Below are positions 52,168 through 60,827 of a stretch of DNA of 64,000 bases, in pieces; the first letter of the stretch is position 1; each line of letters opens with the position of its first letter. This DNA comes from Bradyrhizobium sp. CSA207 (lineage in GTDB: Bacteria; Pseudomonadota; Alphaproteobacteria; Rhizobiales; Xanthobacteraceae): the NCBI RefSeq assembly GCF_029051685.1, contig NZ_JAACFT010000029.1, positions 1 to 64,000 of the forward strand, given 5' to 3'. The notes beneath the pieces are model-generated. The model had not been told where the DNA came from. It saw only the letters and a list, made by a program, of their open reading frames with translations, and made no database searches. The position numbers were made by a program, and so were the translations under genes.

Positions 52168-52800
52168 TTACGTCTTGCGCTGCGTGTTTTCGCGCTCATC
52201 CAGTGCATCCACGGCGGCGCGGCACGCGGCCTGCAACAAGCGGCAGACATCCTCCAGCGACCGCCGCGGGCGCAGCGCCGCAAACGTGGGATAGCTCGTC
52301 AGCACGAAGATCAGGTCGACCGTGTCCTGCAAGGCCGGCTTTGCCGCGCGCCTCTCCACGATGCGCGTCACCAGCCCCATCAGCAGCTCGCGTCGCCGCT
52401 CGTTGCGCTCGACCAGTGCCTCGCCGAATTCGGGATCGGTTGAGATCGCCTGGTTGAGCCCGCCGACGGCGGGGTCGTGGCCCCAAAAGGTGCAGAAGGT
52501 CTCGATGACGCGGTCGAGCGCCGCGCGCGGATCAGTGATCGCCATGACCTCGACCAGTTCGAACAGACCGCCTCGGTGTGCAATGTCGTCGAACACCGCC
52601 TCCAGCAATCCGCGCCGCGATCCGAACTGATTGTAGACGGTCAGCCGCGTCACGCCAGCCGCCTTCGCCACCACGTCGAGGGAGAAGGTCGCGATGCCCG
52701 CGTCCTTCCGCAACAGCCTGGTGCCGGCAGCGATGATGCGTTCGCGCGTCTCCGCCGCGGCGGAGGTCCGGACCGAGCTCACATAGCTGCGTTTTGGCAT
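52168..52800 (-). CDS. TetR family repressor
   Basis: 210-residue regulator. The N-terminal helix-turn-helix is TFSLDVVAKAAGVTRLTVYN with the following QFGSRRGLLEAVF, typical TetR. The C-terminal part has a TetR ligand-binding character, length normal. It is divergent from a small membrane protein, with an AT-rich palindrome between the two, and probably represses that gene and perhaps its own. Confidence 0.9.
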   Translation of the reverse strand: MPKRSYVSSVRTSAAAETRERIIAAGTRLLRKDAGIATFSLDVVAKAAGVTRLTVYNQFGSRRGLLEAVFDDIAHRGGLFELVEVMAITDPRAALDRVIETFCTFWGHDPAVGGLNQAISTDPEFGEALVERNERRRELLMGLVTRIVERRAAKPALQDTVDLIFVLTSYPTFAALRPRRSLEDVCRLLQAACRAAVDALDERENTQRKT

Positions 52801-52828
52801 GGCCCTGCCATTCTCTTGACGTATTGAT

Positions 52829-52843
52829 TATACATATTGTATA
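52829..52843. promoter_or_regulatory. Candidate TetR operator
   Basis: TATAC-N5-GTATA inside an AT-rich 35-base stretch (52820-52855), sharply different from the GC-rich surroundings and placed between the divergent TetR gene and the 134-aa membrane protein gene. Confidence 0.6.
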
Positions 52844-52873
52844 TCTAATTTAGAAGCCAGTTTGGAGCTTGCC

Positions 52874-53278
52874 ATGCAGACTGCCCTCGTGATCGCCCTG
52901 TCGCTTCATGTGTTGTCGTCCGTGTTCTGGGCGGGATCAAGCTTTGCGCTGGCGCGAACCGGTGCAGCCGGCGGCGAGCAGCTCGTCGGGCCCCAGCTCG
53001 GCGCGGCGACGATTGCGATCCTCACCGGCGGCTATCTCGGGCATCTCGCTCATTCCGGGAGTTTTGGCGCGGCCGAGCGGGTGCTTGCGGTTGGCGCGGT
53101 CTGCGCACTGATCGCGGCCGCCGTTCAGGCCGCGATCGGCCCTCGGGCGCTGTTGAACTTGCGCCGTGGCACGAGCGAAGCGGCGGACGTGCATTCGCGC
53201 ATCGCGACCGCCCAGCGCGTCGCCGCCGCTCTGCTCGCCATCACCGCCCTCTGCATGGGCGCGGCGCGCTACATCTAG
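52874..53278 (+). CDS. Small four-helix membrane protein under TetR control
   Basis: 134 aa, four predicted membrane helices (about residues 5-22, 45-62, 72-90 and 112-130). The His in LSLHVLSSVFWAGSSFALAR could be a haem or metal ligand, a layout seen in CopD/DUF2269-like proteins, but this is a weak likeness. ATG 52874 has GGAG upstream. Being divergent from a TetR gene with a palindrome between them, it is likely the repressor's target. Confidence 0.75.
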   Translation: MQTALVIALSLHVLSSVFWAGSSFALARTGAAGGEQLVGPQLGAATIAILTGGYLGHLAHSGSFGAAERVLAVGAVCALIAAAVQAAIGPRALLNLRRGTSEAADVHSRIATAQRVAAALLAITALCMGAARYI

Positions 53279-53389
53279 GGTCAGGACTCATCGACAAGAG
53301 ATGATGGCGAAGTGCCACGACGACATAGAGGCCGACGAGAAGTTTCTGAAGCAGAGCGCGGCATCCCACCGCTGAAGAGAAGGAAAACG

Positions 53390-53794
53390 ATGTCCATGAT
53401 GATTCTGTTAAACCTGCCGGTGCGCGATCTCGCCGCATCGACGGCGTTCTATGTGGCGCTTGGCGGTACCGTGAACCCTCAGTTTTCGGGCGAGAATTCG
53501 ACCTCGCTCATGTTCGCGGACACGATCGGCGTGATGCTGCTGACCCACGATCACTATCGCGAATTCACCAAGCGCCCGATCGGTGACGCGCGACGCGACA
53601 GTCAGGTTTTGATCGCCCTTACCGTCGATGACCGCGACGCCGTCGACGCAACACTGACTCGTGCGGTGGCGGCGGGCGGTCGCGCCGATCCCAACCAGGC
53701 GCAGGATCTCGGCTTCATGTATAACCGCCACATTGAAGATCCAGATGGCTACGTCTGGGAAATCGTATGGATGAATCCGCCGGGCAACACCTGA
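53390..53794 (+). CDS. VOC family (glyoxalase-like) protein
   Basis: 134-residue glyoxalase-fold protein with the two halves NLPVRDLAASTAFYVALGGT and FMYNRHIEDPDGYVWEIVWM. The metal ligands of the C-terminal half (H in NRHIEDPDGY, E in WEIVWM) are present. VOC proteins act as lyases, dioxygenases or resistance proteins; the specific role is open. ATG 53390 follows AGAAGGA. It comes 111 bases after the TetR-linked membrane protein on the same strand. Confidence 0.85.
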   Translation: MSMMILLNLPVRDLAASTAFYVALGGTVNPQFSGENSTSLMFADTIGVMLLTHDHYREFTKRPIGDARRDSQVLIALTVDDRDAVDATLTRAVAAGGRADPNQAQDLGFMYNRHIEDPDGYVWEIVWMNPPGNT

Positions 53795-53855
53795 ACGTAG
53801 AAGGCTGTGCAATGACCGCGACCAGGCAGGGACTCGTTTTGATCGGAGCCAGAGC

Positions 53856-54788
53856 CTAGCTCGCCTGCTTCCTCGACGCCGCGAACACGCCCGACAGCAC
53901 CAGCGCGAAGCCGATGAAGTGGAAGGCCTGAGGGCGTTCGCCCAGAAACGCCATCGCCATGATCGAGCCGAACACCGGTACGACGTGGAAGAACGGTGCG
54001 GCGCGGTTGGCGCCGATCAGGCGGACGCCGCGGTTGAAGCAGAGATAGGCGAGCGTCGAGGGGAAGACGGCGACATAGACCAGGGTCAACAGGTTCGGCC
54101 CGTCGAGCTTCATCACCGGACGCGCGAACAATTCCCAGATCTCCAGCGGAATGAGACAGGCGGCGCCGCAGCCGAAGGTGAAGGCGAGGAACGACAGGCC
54201 GTGTATCGCCGGCCGCTTCAGGGTCAGCACCGAATAGAGCGCGAAGATCAAAAGCGCGAGGAGGAAGATCAGGTCGCCCTTGTTGAAATCGATGTTCGAC
54301 AGCGTGGTGAAATCGCCATGCAGCAGGATGGTCAGCACGCCGCACATCGATAGCAGCACGCCGAAGGCCTGCGCCGCGGTGAGCCGGATACCGAGGATGA
54401 CCAGCGACCACAGCGCCACCAGCAGCGGCGCGGCCGACTGGAGCAGCAGCGTGTTGAGCGCCTGGGTATGCTCGAGCGCCCAATATTGCAGGGTGTTGAA
54501 GGCGCCGATGCCGGTGATCGAGAGCGTGACCATCAGGCCGAGCTTTTGGCGGATCGCGGGCCAATCCTGCGCGAGATGCTTCCAGGCGAACGGCAACACC
54601 AGCAGGAAGGCGAACAGCCAGCGCAGGAAGGAGAGCGTGACCGGCGGGATGTGACCGGCGGCGAGCCGCCCGACAATGGCGTTGCCGGCCCAGCACAGCG
54701 CGGTGATGCTGAGCAGCAGATAAGGCTGGTTGGCGATCCAATTGTGGCCGGGCGTGGCGGCGCCTGTGCTCTGGTCGGTGGCGGACAT
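53856..54788 (-). CDS. EamA/DMT family transporter (paralogue B)
   Basis: 310-aa ten-helix exporter, closely related to the gene at 50549-51484. The shared wording includes NQPYLLLS, PFAWKHLAQDWPAIRQ versus PFAWPHLKRDWPSIRK, GIRLTAAQ versus GVRLTAAQ, and FPSTLAYLCFNRGVRLIGAN. ATG 54788 (MSATDQ) is the natural start; the longer frame adds only low-complexity residues. Confidence 0.9.
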   Translation of the reverse strand: MSATDQSTGAATPGHNWIANQPYLLLSITALCWAGNAIVGRLAAGHIPPVTLSFLRWLFAFLLVLPFAWKHLAQDWPAIRQKLGLMVTLSITGIGAFNTLQYWALEHTQALNTLLLQSAAPLLVALWSLVILGIRLTAAQAFGVLLSMCGVLTILLHGDFTTLSNIDFNKGDLIFLLALLIFALYSVLTLKRPAIHGLSFLAFTFGCGAACLIPLEIWELFARPVMKLDGPNLLTLVYVAVFPSTLAYLCFNRGVRLIGANRAAPFFHVVPVFGSIMAMAFLGERPQAFHFIGFALVLSGVFAASRKQAS

Positions 54789-54942
54789 TGTAATTGTTAT
54801 GGCCCCGGTCATGCGCCGAGGCACCCCGGCCCGGCGATGCCCGGGCCGGCTCGTAGCCCGGCCCGCTCAAAGACACTGAAATATGCCCGATATCAATGGC
54901 GCGGGGCGCATCGCGACCATGCGTCGTCGTAGCGATGGAACA

Positions 54943-56505
54943 TCAGGCCGTTTCAGACCGCGGCGCATCGTGCGCCATCGCGTCCGGACGCATTGCGGCC
55001 CGCGCGGCCCAGCCGCCGCCGAGAATCGCTCCGGTGAAACCGCCGCCATGGGTGAAGGCGGATGCGAGGTAGAGGCCACCGATCGCGGTTGCGGCGAGCG
55101 GCATGAAGCCGCGCGTATGTGGCGCGAATCCGTAGATCGAGCCGCCGGGCGTGTTGAGGTAGTGCGCAAAGGTCTCCGCGGTCGACATCTCGCGCTGAGT
55201 CACGGCACCGGCAATTCCGGGGAAGTGCCGGTCGAGATCCGCGATGACGAGGTCCATCCAACGCTCCCGGCGGGCGCTTTTTACGGCGGCGGAAAGGCCG
55301 GCCCAGTTCTCGATCCGATCGACCCCGACAACCGAAGCCAGATAAGGCGGATGCTCGTTCAGCCCGGAATCGATCTGGTCATAGGCGACGAAGCCATAAG
55401 GCGTCAGGCGGCCGAGCGGATACTCGCCCAGCAAAGCCCCGGCCTCGCGAAAGCCGGACAGCGTGGTGAGCCAGGCCGGCAGGACGCTGGTCGAATAGTG
55501 CGAAACTCCGAACTCGCGGGAAGGACGGTTCAAGCCGATCGACACGGTCCACAGCGAGATTGATGGAAGCTTGCCCTGATAACGGGCCAGGAAACCGGCG
55601 CGCTTGTCCTGTGGCAGCATCGCGGCCAGCACCGACGGCGCCGCGTTGCCGAACACGATCGGGGCGAGCTCTTCGCGGATGTCGTTGGCTCCCATCGCGC
55701 GATGCCGCACCCCGCGCACGCGGTCACCATTCATCAGGATCGTCTCGACCTCGCGGCCCGTCTCCGCCTCGCCGCCGGCGTCGCGGATGATCGCGACCAG
55801 ACGGTCGCTCAGCACTTGCGAACCGCCGCGGATATAGTGGCCGCCGCCGGAGAGATACGAGGCCTGTGGAATCGCGAACGGGATGAAAGGCATCTTGTCG
55901 GGGTCGTCGGTGTAGTAGCCGAGGTTCGATGCCAGTGCGAGCTTCACCGGCTCGCTGTCGCCGAACAGCCGGGAGAGCACCTCGCTCAACGTGGCGTGGC
56001 GGTCGCGGATCAGCGGCCACAAGCGCCATGGCAAGGTCGGCGCATTCCAGAGCCACCAGTTGCGGTCGTCCTGATGCTCGCTCATCAACGAAACTGCCTG
56101 GCGCACCGCATCGATACGTTCGAAATACTGCGTGATGCCCTTGGCCTGCGCTGGAAATTGTGATTTCGCGGCGGCTGACGCGGCCTCGATCCCGCGGGGC
56201 ATTACAAAGGGGCGCTCGAACAGGGGACTGCGTACCTCGTGCAGTGCGCCGACCTCGACGAAGGGCATGTCGTCGATCCCGAGCGTGCGCAGGATCGGCA
56301 GCTTGGGATCGCCGACATCGAGGCCGTCGATCTCGTGCAGCGACGCCTCGACCGCCAGTTGGCCATGACGATAGACCGTGGCTGCGCCGCCGAAATTGTG
56401 ATTGCGTTCGAGCACCAGCACCTTGTGACCGGCGCGCGCGAACAGCGCCGCCGCGGTGAGGCCGCCGAGCCCGGATCCGATGGCGATGGCGTCGAAGCTA
56501 CGCAT
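54943..56505 (-). CDS. Phytoene-desaturase-like FAD oxidoreductase
   Basis: 520-aa flavoprotein of the CrtI/carotenoid isomerase/retinol saturase branch. The N-terminal dinucleotide fold is FDAIAIGSGLGGLTAAALFA, then VLERNHNFGGAATVY; a C-terminal FAD contact is GGFTGAILGGGWAARAA. SYLSGGGHYIRGGSQVLSDR is the typical middle motif. No carotenoid synthesis genes adjoin it, so a role in lipid or isoprenoid oxidation is as likely. ATG 56505 has GGGGAGA upstream. Confidence 0.85.
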   Translation of the reverse strand: MRSFDAIAIGSGLGGLTAAALFARAGHKVLVLERNHNFGGAATVYRHGQLAVEASLHEIDGLDVGDPKLPILRTLGIDDMPFVEVGALHEVRSPLFERPFVMPRGIEAASAAAKSQFPAQAKGITQYFERIDAVRQAVSLMSEHQDDRNWWLWNAPTLPWRLWPLIRDRHATLSEVLSRLFGDSEPVKLALASNLGYYTDDPDKMPFIPFAIPQASYLSGGGHYIRGGSQVLSDRLVAIIRDAGGEAETGREVETILMNGDRVRGVRHRAMGANDIREELAPIVFGNAAPSVLAAMLPQDKRAGFLARYQGKLPSISLWTVSIGLNRPSREFGVSHYSTSVLPAWLTTLSGFREAGALLGEYPLGRLTPYGFVAYDQIDSGLNEHPPYLASVVGVDRIENWAGLSAAVKSARRERWMDLVIADLDRHFPGIAGAVTQREMSTAETFAHYLNTPGGSIYGFAPHTRGFMPLAATAIGGLYLASAFTHGGGFTGAILGGGWAARAAMRPDAMAHDAPRSETA

Positions 56506-56592
56506 GATCGTCTCCCCAGATTGATTGCCTCCCAACCATCGACCCGCGAAACAGACGCTGCGTTGACGCGCGTCAAGCAGCCCGGACGAAAA

Positions 56593-59211
56593 CTAATGAG
56601 GCCCGGCCCGGCCTGTCGTGTGACCGTCACGCATCATGGCTTTCCGCAGCGAGCGGATCGCAAGCGGCTTCACCAACTCGGCGCAGGCGAGATAGGCCAC
56701 GACCAGCAGCGCGATGCCGGCCATCATCATCGGTGGCGGTGCAACAAAGCCGAACCAGGCGCCGACCGGCGTAAACGGAATGACCATCGCGACCAGCAAG
56801 GCGATCAGCGAGGAGGCCGACAGCACGGGATCGGGCCAGTTGCGCCAGGGTCGGCCATTGGTGCGGATGATGAAGATGACCAGGATCTGCGTCGCCATGG
56901 ATTCGATGAACCATGCGGTGCGGAATTCTTCGGGCGAGGCGTGAAACAGGAGAAGCAGTGCTCCGAACGTCAGAAAATCGAACACCGACGACAGCGGCCC
57001 CATGATTGCGGCAAAGCGCGCCAGCCGCGTCATGCTCCAGACTTGTGGCTGCGCGGTCGCCTGGCGCGAGACCTGATCGAAGGGAATGCCGAGCTCGGAG
57101 AGATCATAGAGCAGATTGTTGAGCAGGATCTGCGTCGGCAGCATCGGCAGGAACGGCAGCGCGATCGAGGCGATCGCCATCGACAGCATGTTGCCGAAAT
57201 TCGAGCTCGCACCCATGCGGACATATTTCAGGATGTTGGCGAAGGTGCGCCGGCCTTCTTCGACGCCGTCTGCGACGACTTCGAGATCGGAGGCCAGCAG
57301 GATGATGTCGGCCGCAGCCTGGGCCACGCCGGTCGCACCTTCGACCGACAGGCCAATATCGGCGGCCTTCAGCGCCGGTGCGTCGTTGATGCCGTCGCCG
57401 AGGAAGCCGACCACATCCCCGCCTGCCTGCAGCGCCTTCACGATCCGAGACTTCTGATCAGGTGCGAGCCGGCCGAAGGCGTCGGCCGATTGCACCTGCA
57501 CCGCCAGCGCCTCGTCGCTGAGTTCTGCGATGTCGGCCCCCGATAGCACGCGCTCGGCATTCAGCCCGACGAGGCCGGCGAGTCGCTTCACCACCACGGG
57601 GTCGTCGCCCGACAGGATCTTCAGGCCCACTCCGCCGGCGGCGAGGCGGGCGATGGCGGCCGCAGCCGTCGGCTTCGGCGGATCGGCGAAGGCGCAAAAG
57701 CCCTCGAACACGAGATCGACCTCATCGGCGGTCTCGACCTCGCACGTTGCGCCGGTCCAGGGCCGCGAAGCGATGGCGACGCTGCGCAGGCCGTCCGTCG
57801 CGAGCTCATGCGCCCGGGCGACCGCGAGAGCCCGGGCGTCGTCGTCCACCACGCACAGCGGAAGCACCGCCTCCGGTGCGCCCTTGACGATGAGCAGCGC
57901 GCCTTCGGGGCCGGTGGCGAGCACCGATCCCAACCGCCGCGAAAAGTCGAACGCCTGCCGCCCCGCCAGCGTCCAGTCCCGCACGGCATCCGGCTGGGCG
58001 GCGACAAGAGCGGCATCGAGCGAGCCGCGATCGCCGCCGAGTGCGGCTGCGACGGCGCCAAGTCGCGCGGCGCGGGCGTTGTCCTTGCCGGCGGCGTCGA
58101 TGCTTTTTGTCAGCGTGATTTCGGCCGAGGTCAGCGTGCCCGTCTTGTCCGTGCACAAAATGGTCATGGCGCCGAGATCGTGGATCGCGGCAAGGCGCTT
58201 GACGATCACCTTGCGTCCGGCCATGCGCAGCGCACCGCGCGATAGCGTTACCGTGGTGATCATCGGCAGCAATTCCGGCGTGAGCCCGACTGCGAGTGCG
58301 ACGGCGAACAACAGCGAGTCCATCACCGGGCGGCCGAACAGCACCCGGACGGTCAGTACAACCAGTACCAGCGCGAGCGTGGCGCGCGCGATCACAAGTC
58401 CGAATTCACGCAAATCGCGCTCGAACGGCGAAGGCGTCTGGGTCTCAGCCAAGGCAGAGGCGGCCGCCCCGAACACGGTGTCGCGCCCGGTGTGGACGAC
58501 GAGCGCAATGGCCTCGCCGGTCTGCGCTACCGCGCCACGAAACAACGCGTTCGATTTGTCGTCGGGGTCGGCGCATTGTCCGGCGCGCTTCTGCACCGGA
58601 TAGGGCTCGCCGGTGAGCGCCGCTTCCCCGGCGGTGAACGCCACGCAGTGAAGGATCAGCGCATCGGCCGGAATGATGTCGCCGGCGCGGACGCGCAGGA
58701 TATCGCCGGGGACCACCTGCTCGACGTCGATCTGGCCAAACGCGCCGTCGCGCTTGACCTCGGCCTTCAGCGCGACCGAGCGGCGGAGGATTTCCGCAGC
58801 CCGGACGGCTTGGCCTTCCTGGATCGTGTCGAGCCCGATCGAGAGCGTCAGGATCAGGACGATGATGAGACCGCCGATCTCGTCTCCGGTGAGCATCGAG
58901 ACGGTGCCGGCAACCAGCAGGATCAGCGACAGGGGCTCCAGCAGGCGGCGGAAGACCGCGTGCATCGCGCCTTCGGTGCGTGGTGTCGCGTCGCTGTTCG
59001 GCCCGAAGCGTTCCGCGCGCTCGGAGGCCTCGGCGGTGGTCAGGCCGGTGAGCCCACACCCGAGCCGGCCGGAGAGCTGGTCGGACGAGAAGCGCCAAAA
59101 AGACTTGTCGGCCGGCTCGGATGATGGGGGCACGGAATTCCCACGGATGGAGGCGGCCAATACAATGACCGCGATTGGATCGCATGACGATGACAGCAAG
59201 GCTTGCCGCAT
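56593..59211 (-). CDS. mgtA: Magnesium-translocating P-type ATPase (MgtA/MgtB type)
   Basis: P-type ATPase of class IIIB, about 870 aa. Features in order: N-terminal cation ATPase domain (LTGLTTAEASERAERFGPNS), actuator loop with ALTGEPYPV (TGEP where most P-type pumps have TGES), membrane motif GLTPELLPMITTVTLSRGAL, phosphorylation site CTDKTGTLTSAE, nucleotide-binding KGAPEAVLP, GDGINDAPALKAADIGLSVE, and a C-terminal helix bundle with QILLNNLLYDLSELGIPFDQ, characteristic of MgtA. The start is uncertain: ATG 59211 is given, TTG 59241 and GTG 59133 are alternatives. No mgtC or mgtR gene is nearby. Confidence 0.9.
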   Translation of the reverse strand: MRQALLSSSCDPIAVIVLAASIRGNSVPPSSEPADKSFWRFSSDQLSGRLGCGLTGLTTAEASERAERFGPNSDATPRTEGAMHAVFRRLLEPLSLILLVAGTVSMLTGDEIGGLIIVLILTLSIGLDTIQEGQAVRAAEILRRSVALKAEVKRDGAFGQIDVEQVVPGDILRVRAGDIIPADALILHCVAFTAGEAALTGEPYPVQKRAGQCADPDDKSNALFRGAVAQTGEAIALVVHTGRDTVFGAAASALAETQTPSPFERDLREFGLVIARATLALVLVVLTVRVLFGRPVMDSLLFAVALAVGLTPELLPMITTVTLSRGALRMAGRKVIVKRLAAIHDLGAMTILCTDKTGTLTSAEITLTKSIDAAGKDNARAARLGAVAAALGGDRGSLDAALVAAQPDAVRDWTLAGRQAFDFSRRLGSVLATGPEGALLIVKGAPEAVLPLCVVDDDARALAVARAHELATDGLRSVAIASRPWTGATCEVETADEVDLVFEGFCAFADPPKPTAAAAIARLAAGGVGLKILSGDDPVVVKRLAGLVGLNAERVLSGADIAELSDEALAVQVQSADAFGRLAPDQKSRIVKALQAGGDVVGFLGDGINDAPALKAADIGLSVEGATGVAQAAADIILLASDLEVVADGVEEGRRTFANILKYVRMGASSNFGNMLSMAIASIALPFLPMLPTQILLNNLLYDLSELGIPFDQVSRQATAQPQVWSMTRLARFAAIMGPLSSVFDFLTFGALLLLFHASPEEFRTAWFIESMATQILVIFIIRTNGRPWRNWPDPVLSASSLIALLVAMVIPFTPVGAWFGFVAPPPMMMAGIALLVVAYLACAELVKPLAIRSLRKAMMRDGHTTGRAGPH

Positions 59212-59497
59212 CGAGCCTGACGCCGGGTTGATGCGGGTCAATCCTGCCAGAGGCCGGGAAAGTTGGGCGATGGGACGTCCAGGGCTTTCAACCGGTCCGG
59301 AGGACCGTCCTTGAACGTTTCTGGATTTTCGGGGGATATCAAAGGCTTGAAGCTGGTTCTGGGTCCGAAAAAAGTCCCGTTCTTGCTTGCCTAGAGAGGC
59401 TGCTTCCTTTATCCGGTTGGACCTGCCTTGCGTGCGAACGGCCCTGGGCCGGGAATTGGGCTGGGCGCATCTAAAATCTTCGAAGGATTACCCGCGA

Positions 59498-60790
59498 ATG
59501 GCCAATGTTGTCGTCGTCGGCGCCCAGTGGGGTGACGAGGGAAAGGGCAAGATCGTCGACTGGTTGTCGGAGCAGGCGGACATCGTCGTCCGTTTCCAGG
59601 GCGGTCATAACGCCGGCCACACGCTGGTGATCAACGGCAAGACCTACAAGCTCGCATTGCTGCCCTCCGGCGTGCTGCGCGACCAGAAGCTGTCGGTGAT
59701 CGGCAATGGCGTGGTGTTCGATCCCGCCGCCTTCCTCGACGAGGTCACCAAGCTGCGGTCGCAGGGCGTTGCGGTCTCTCCGGACAATCTGCGGGTTGCC
59801 GAGAACGTCACCCTGATCCTGCCGCTGCATCGCGAGCTCGACGCCTTGCGCGAGTCTTCCAATGCGGCGACCGCGATCGGCACCACCCGCCGCGGCATCG
59901 GCCCCGCCTATGAAGACAAGGTTGGCCGCCGCGCCATTCGCCTGATGGACCTCGCCGATCTCGACACGCTGCCGCACAAGATCGACCGCCTGCTCGCCCA
60001 TCACAACGCGCTGCGTCGCGGCCTCAATTTGCCGGAGTTCGACGGCAAGGACATCCTGAAGGAATTGAGCGCGCTCGCGCCGCAGCTCCTGCCCTATGCC
60101 GAGACGGTGTGGCGGCTGCTCGACATCAAGCGGCGCGAGGGCAAGCGCATGCTGTTCGAAGGCGCGCAAGGCGCGCTGCTCGACGTCGACCACGGCACCT
60201 ACCCTTACGTCACCTCGTCCAACACGGTAGCGGCGCAGGCCGCGACCGGCTCGGGCCTCGGCCCCGGCGCGGTCGGCTACGTGCTCGGCCTGTGCAAGGC
60301 CTATACGACCCGCGTCGGCCAGGGCCCGTTCCCGACCGAGCAGGACAACGAGACCGGCCGCAGGATCGGCGAGCGCGGCCGCGAGTTCGGCACCAATACC
60401 GGGCGGCCGCGCCGCTGCGGCTGGTTCGACGCCGTGCTGGTCCGCCAGGCGGTCCGCACTGGCGGCATCAACGGCCTGGCGCTGACCAAGCTCGACATCC
60501 TCGACGGCTTCGACTCGATCGAGGTCTGCACCGGCTACAGGCTGGACGGCAAGGAGATCGACCATTTCCCGGCCGGCGAGGGCGCCCAGGCCCGGGTCGA
60601 GCCGGTCTACGAGACCATCGAGGGCTGGAAGGAGCCGACCGCCAATGCGCGGTCATGGGCCGACCTGCCAGCCCAAGCGATCAAATATGTCCGCCGGATC
60701 GAGGAATTGGTGGGGTGCCCGGTGGCGCTGCTTTCCACCAGCCCGGAACGCGAGGATACTATCCTGGTGCAAAATCCGTTTGAGGCTTAA
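59498..60790 (+). CDS. purA: Adenylosuccinate synthetase
   Basis: Joins IMP and aspartate with GTP to form adenylosuccinate, the first step from IMP to AMP. The start ANVVVVGAQWGDEGKGKIVD holds the P-loop, GGHNAGHTLVINGKTYKLAL follows, and TTRRGIGPAYEDK, FEGAQGALLDVDHGTYPYVT, GRPRRCGWFDAVLVRQAV and LTKLDILDGFDSIEVC are all conserved. The 430-aa size is exact for the family. ATG 59498 follows GAAGGA. The next gene begins 37 bases later. Confidence 0.97.
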   Translation: MANVVVVGAQWGDEGKGKIVDWLSEQADIVVRFQGGHNAGHTLVINGKTYKLALLPSGVLRDQKLSVIGNGVVFDPAAFLDEVTKLRSQGVAVSPDNLRVAENVTLILPLHRELDALRESSNAATAIGTTRRGIGPAYEDKVGRRAIRLMDLADLDTLPHKIDRLLAHHNALRRGLNLPEFDGKDILKELSALAPQLLPYAETVWRLLDIKRREGKRMLFEGAQGALLDVDHGTYPYVTSSNTVAAQAATGSGLGPGAVGYVLGLCKAYTTRVGQGPFPTEQDNETGRRIGERGREFGTNTGRPRRCGWFDAVLVRQAVRTGGINGLALTKLDILDGFDSIEVCTGYRLDGKEIDHFPAGEGAQARVEPVYETIEGWKEPTANARSWADLPAQAIKYVRRIEELVGCPVALLSTSPEREDTILVQNPFEA

Positions 60791-60827
60791 CGATATCTTA
60801 CCGGGACGTGCGTATAGTTGAGTTGAA

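Noticed and set aside
59292..59311. Small GC hairpin upstream of purA
   Set aside because: Six-base stem with no T tract or riboswitch-like context; not enough for a terminator or purine riboswitch call.
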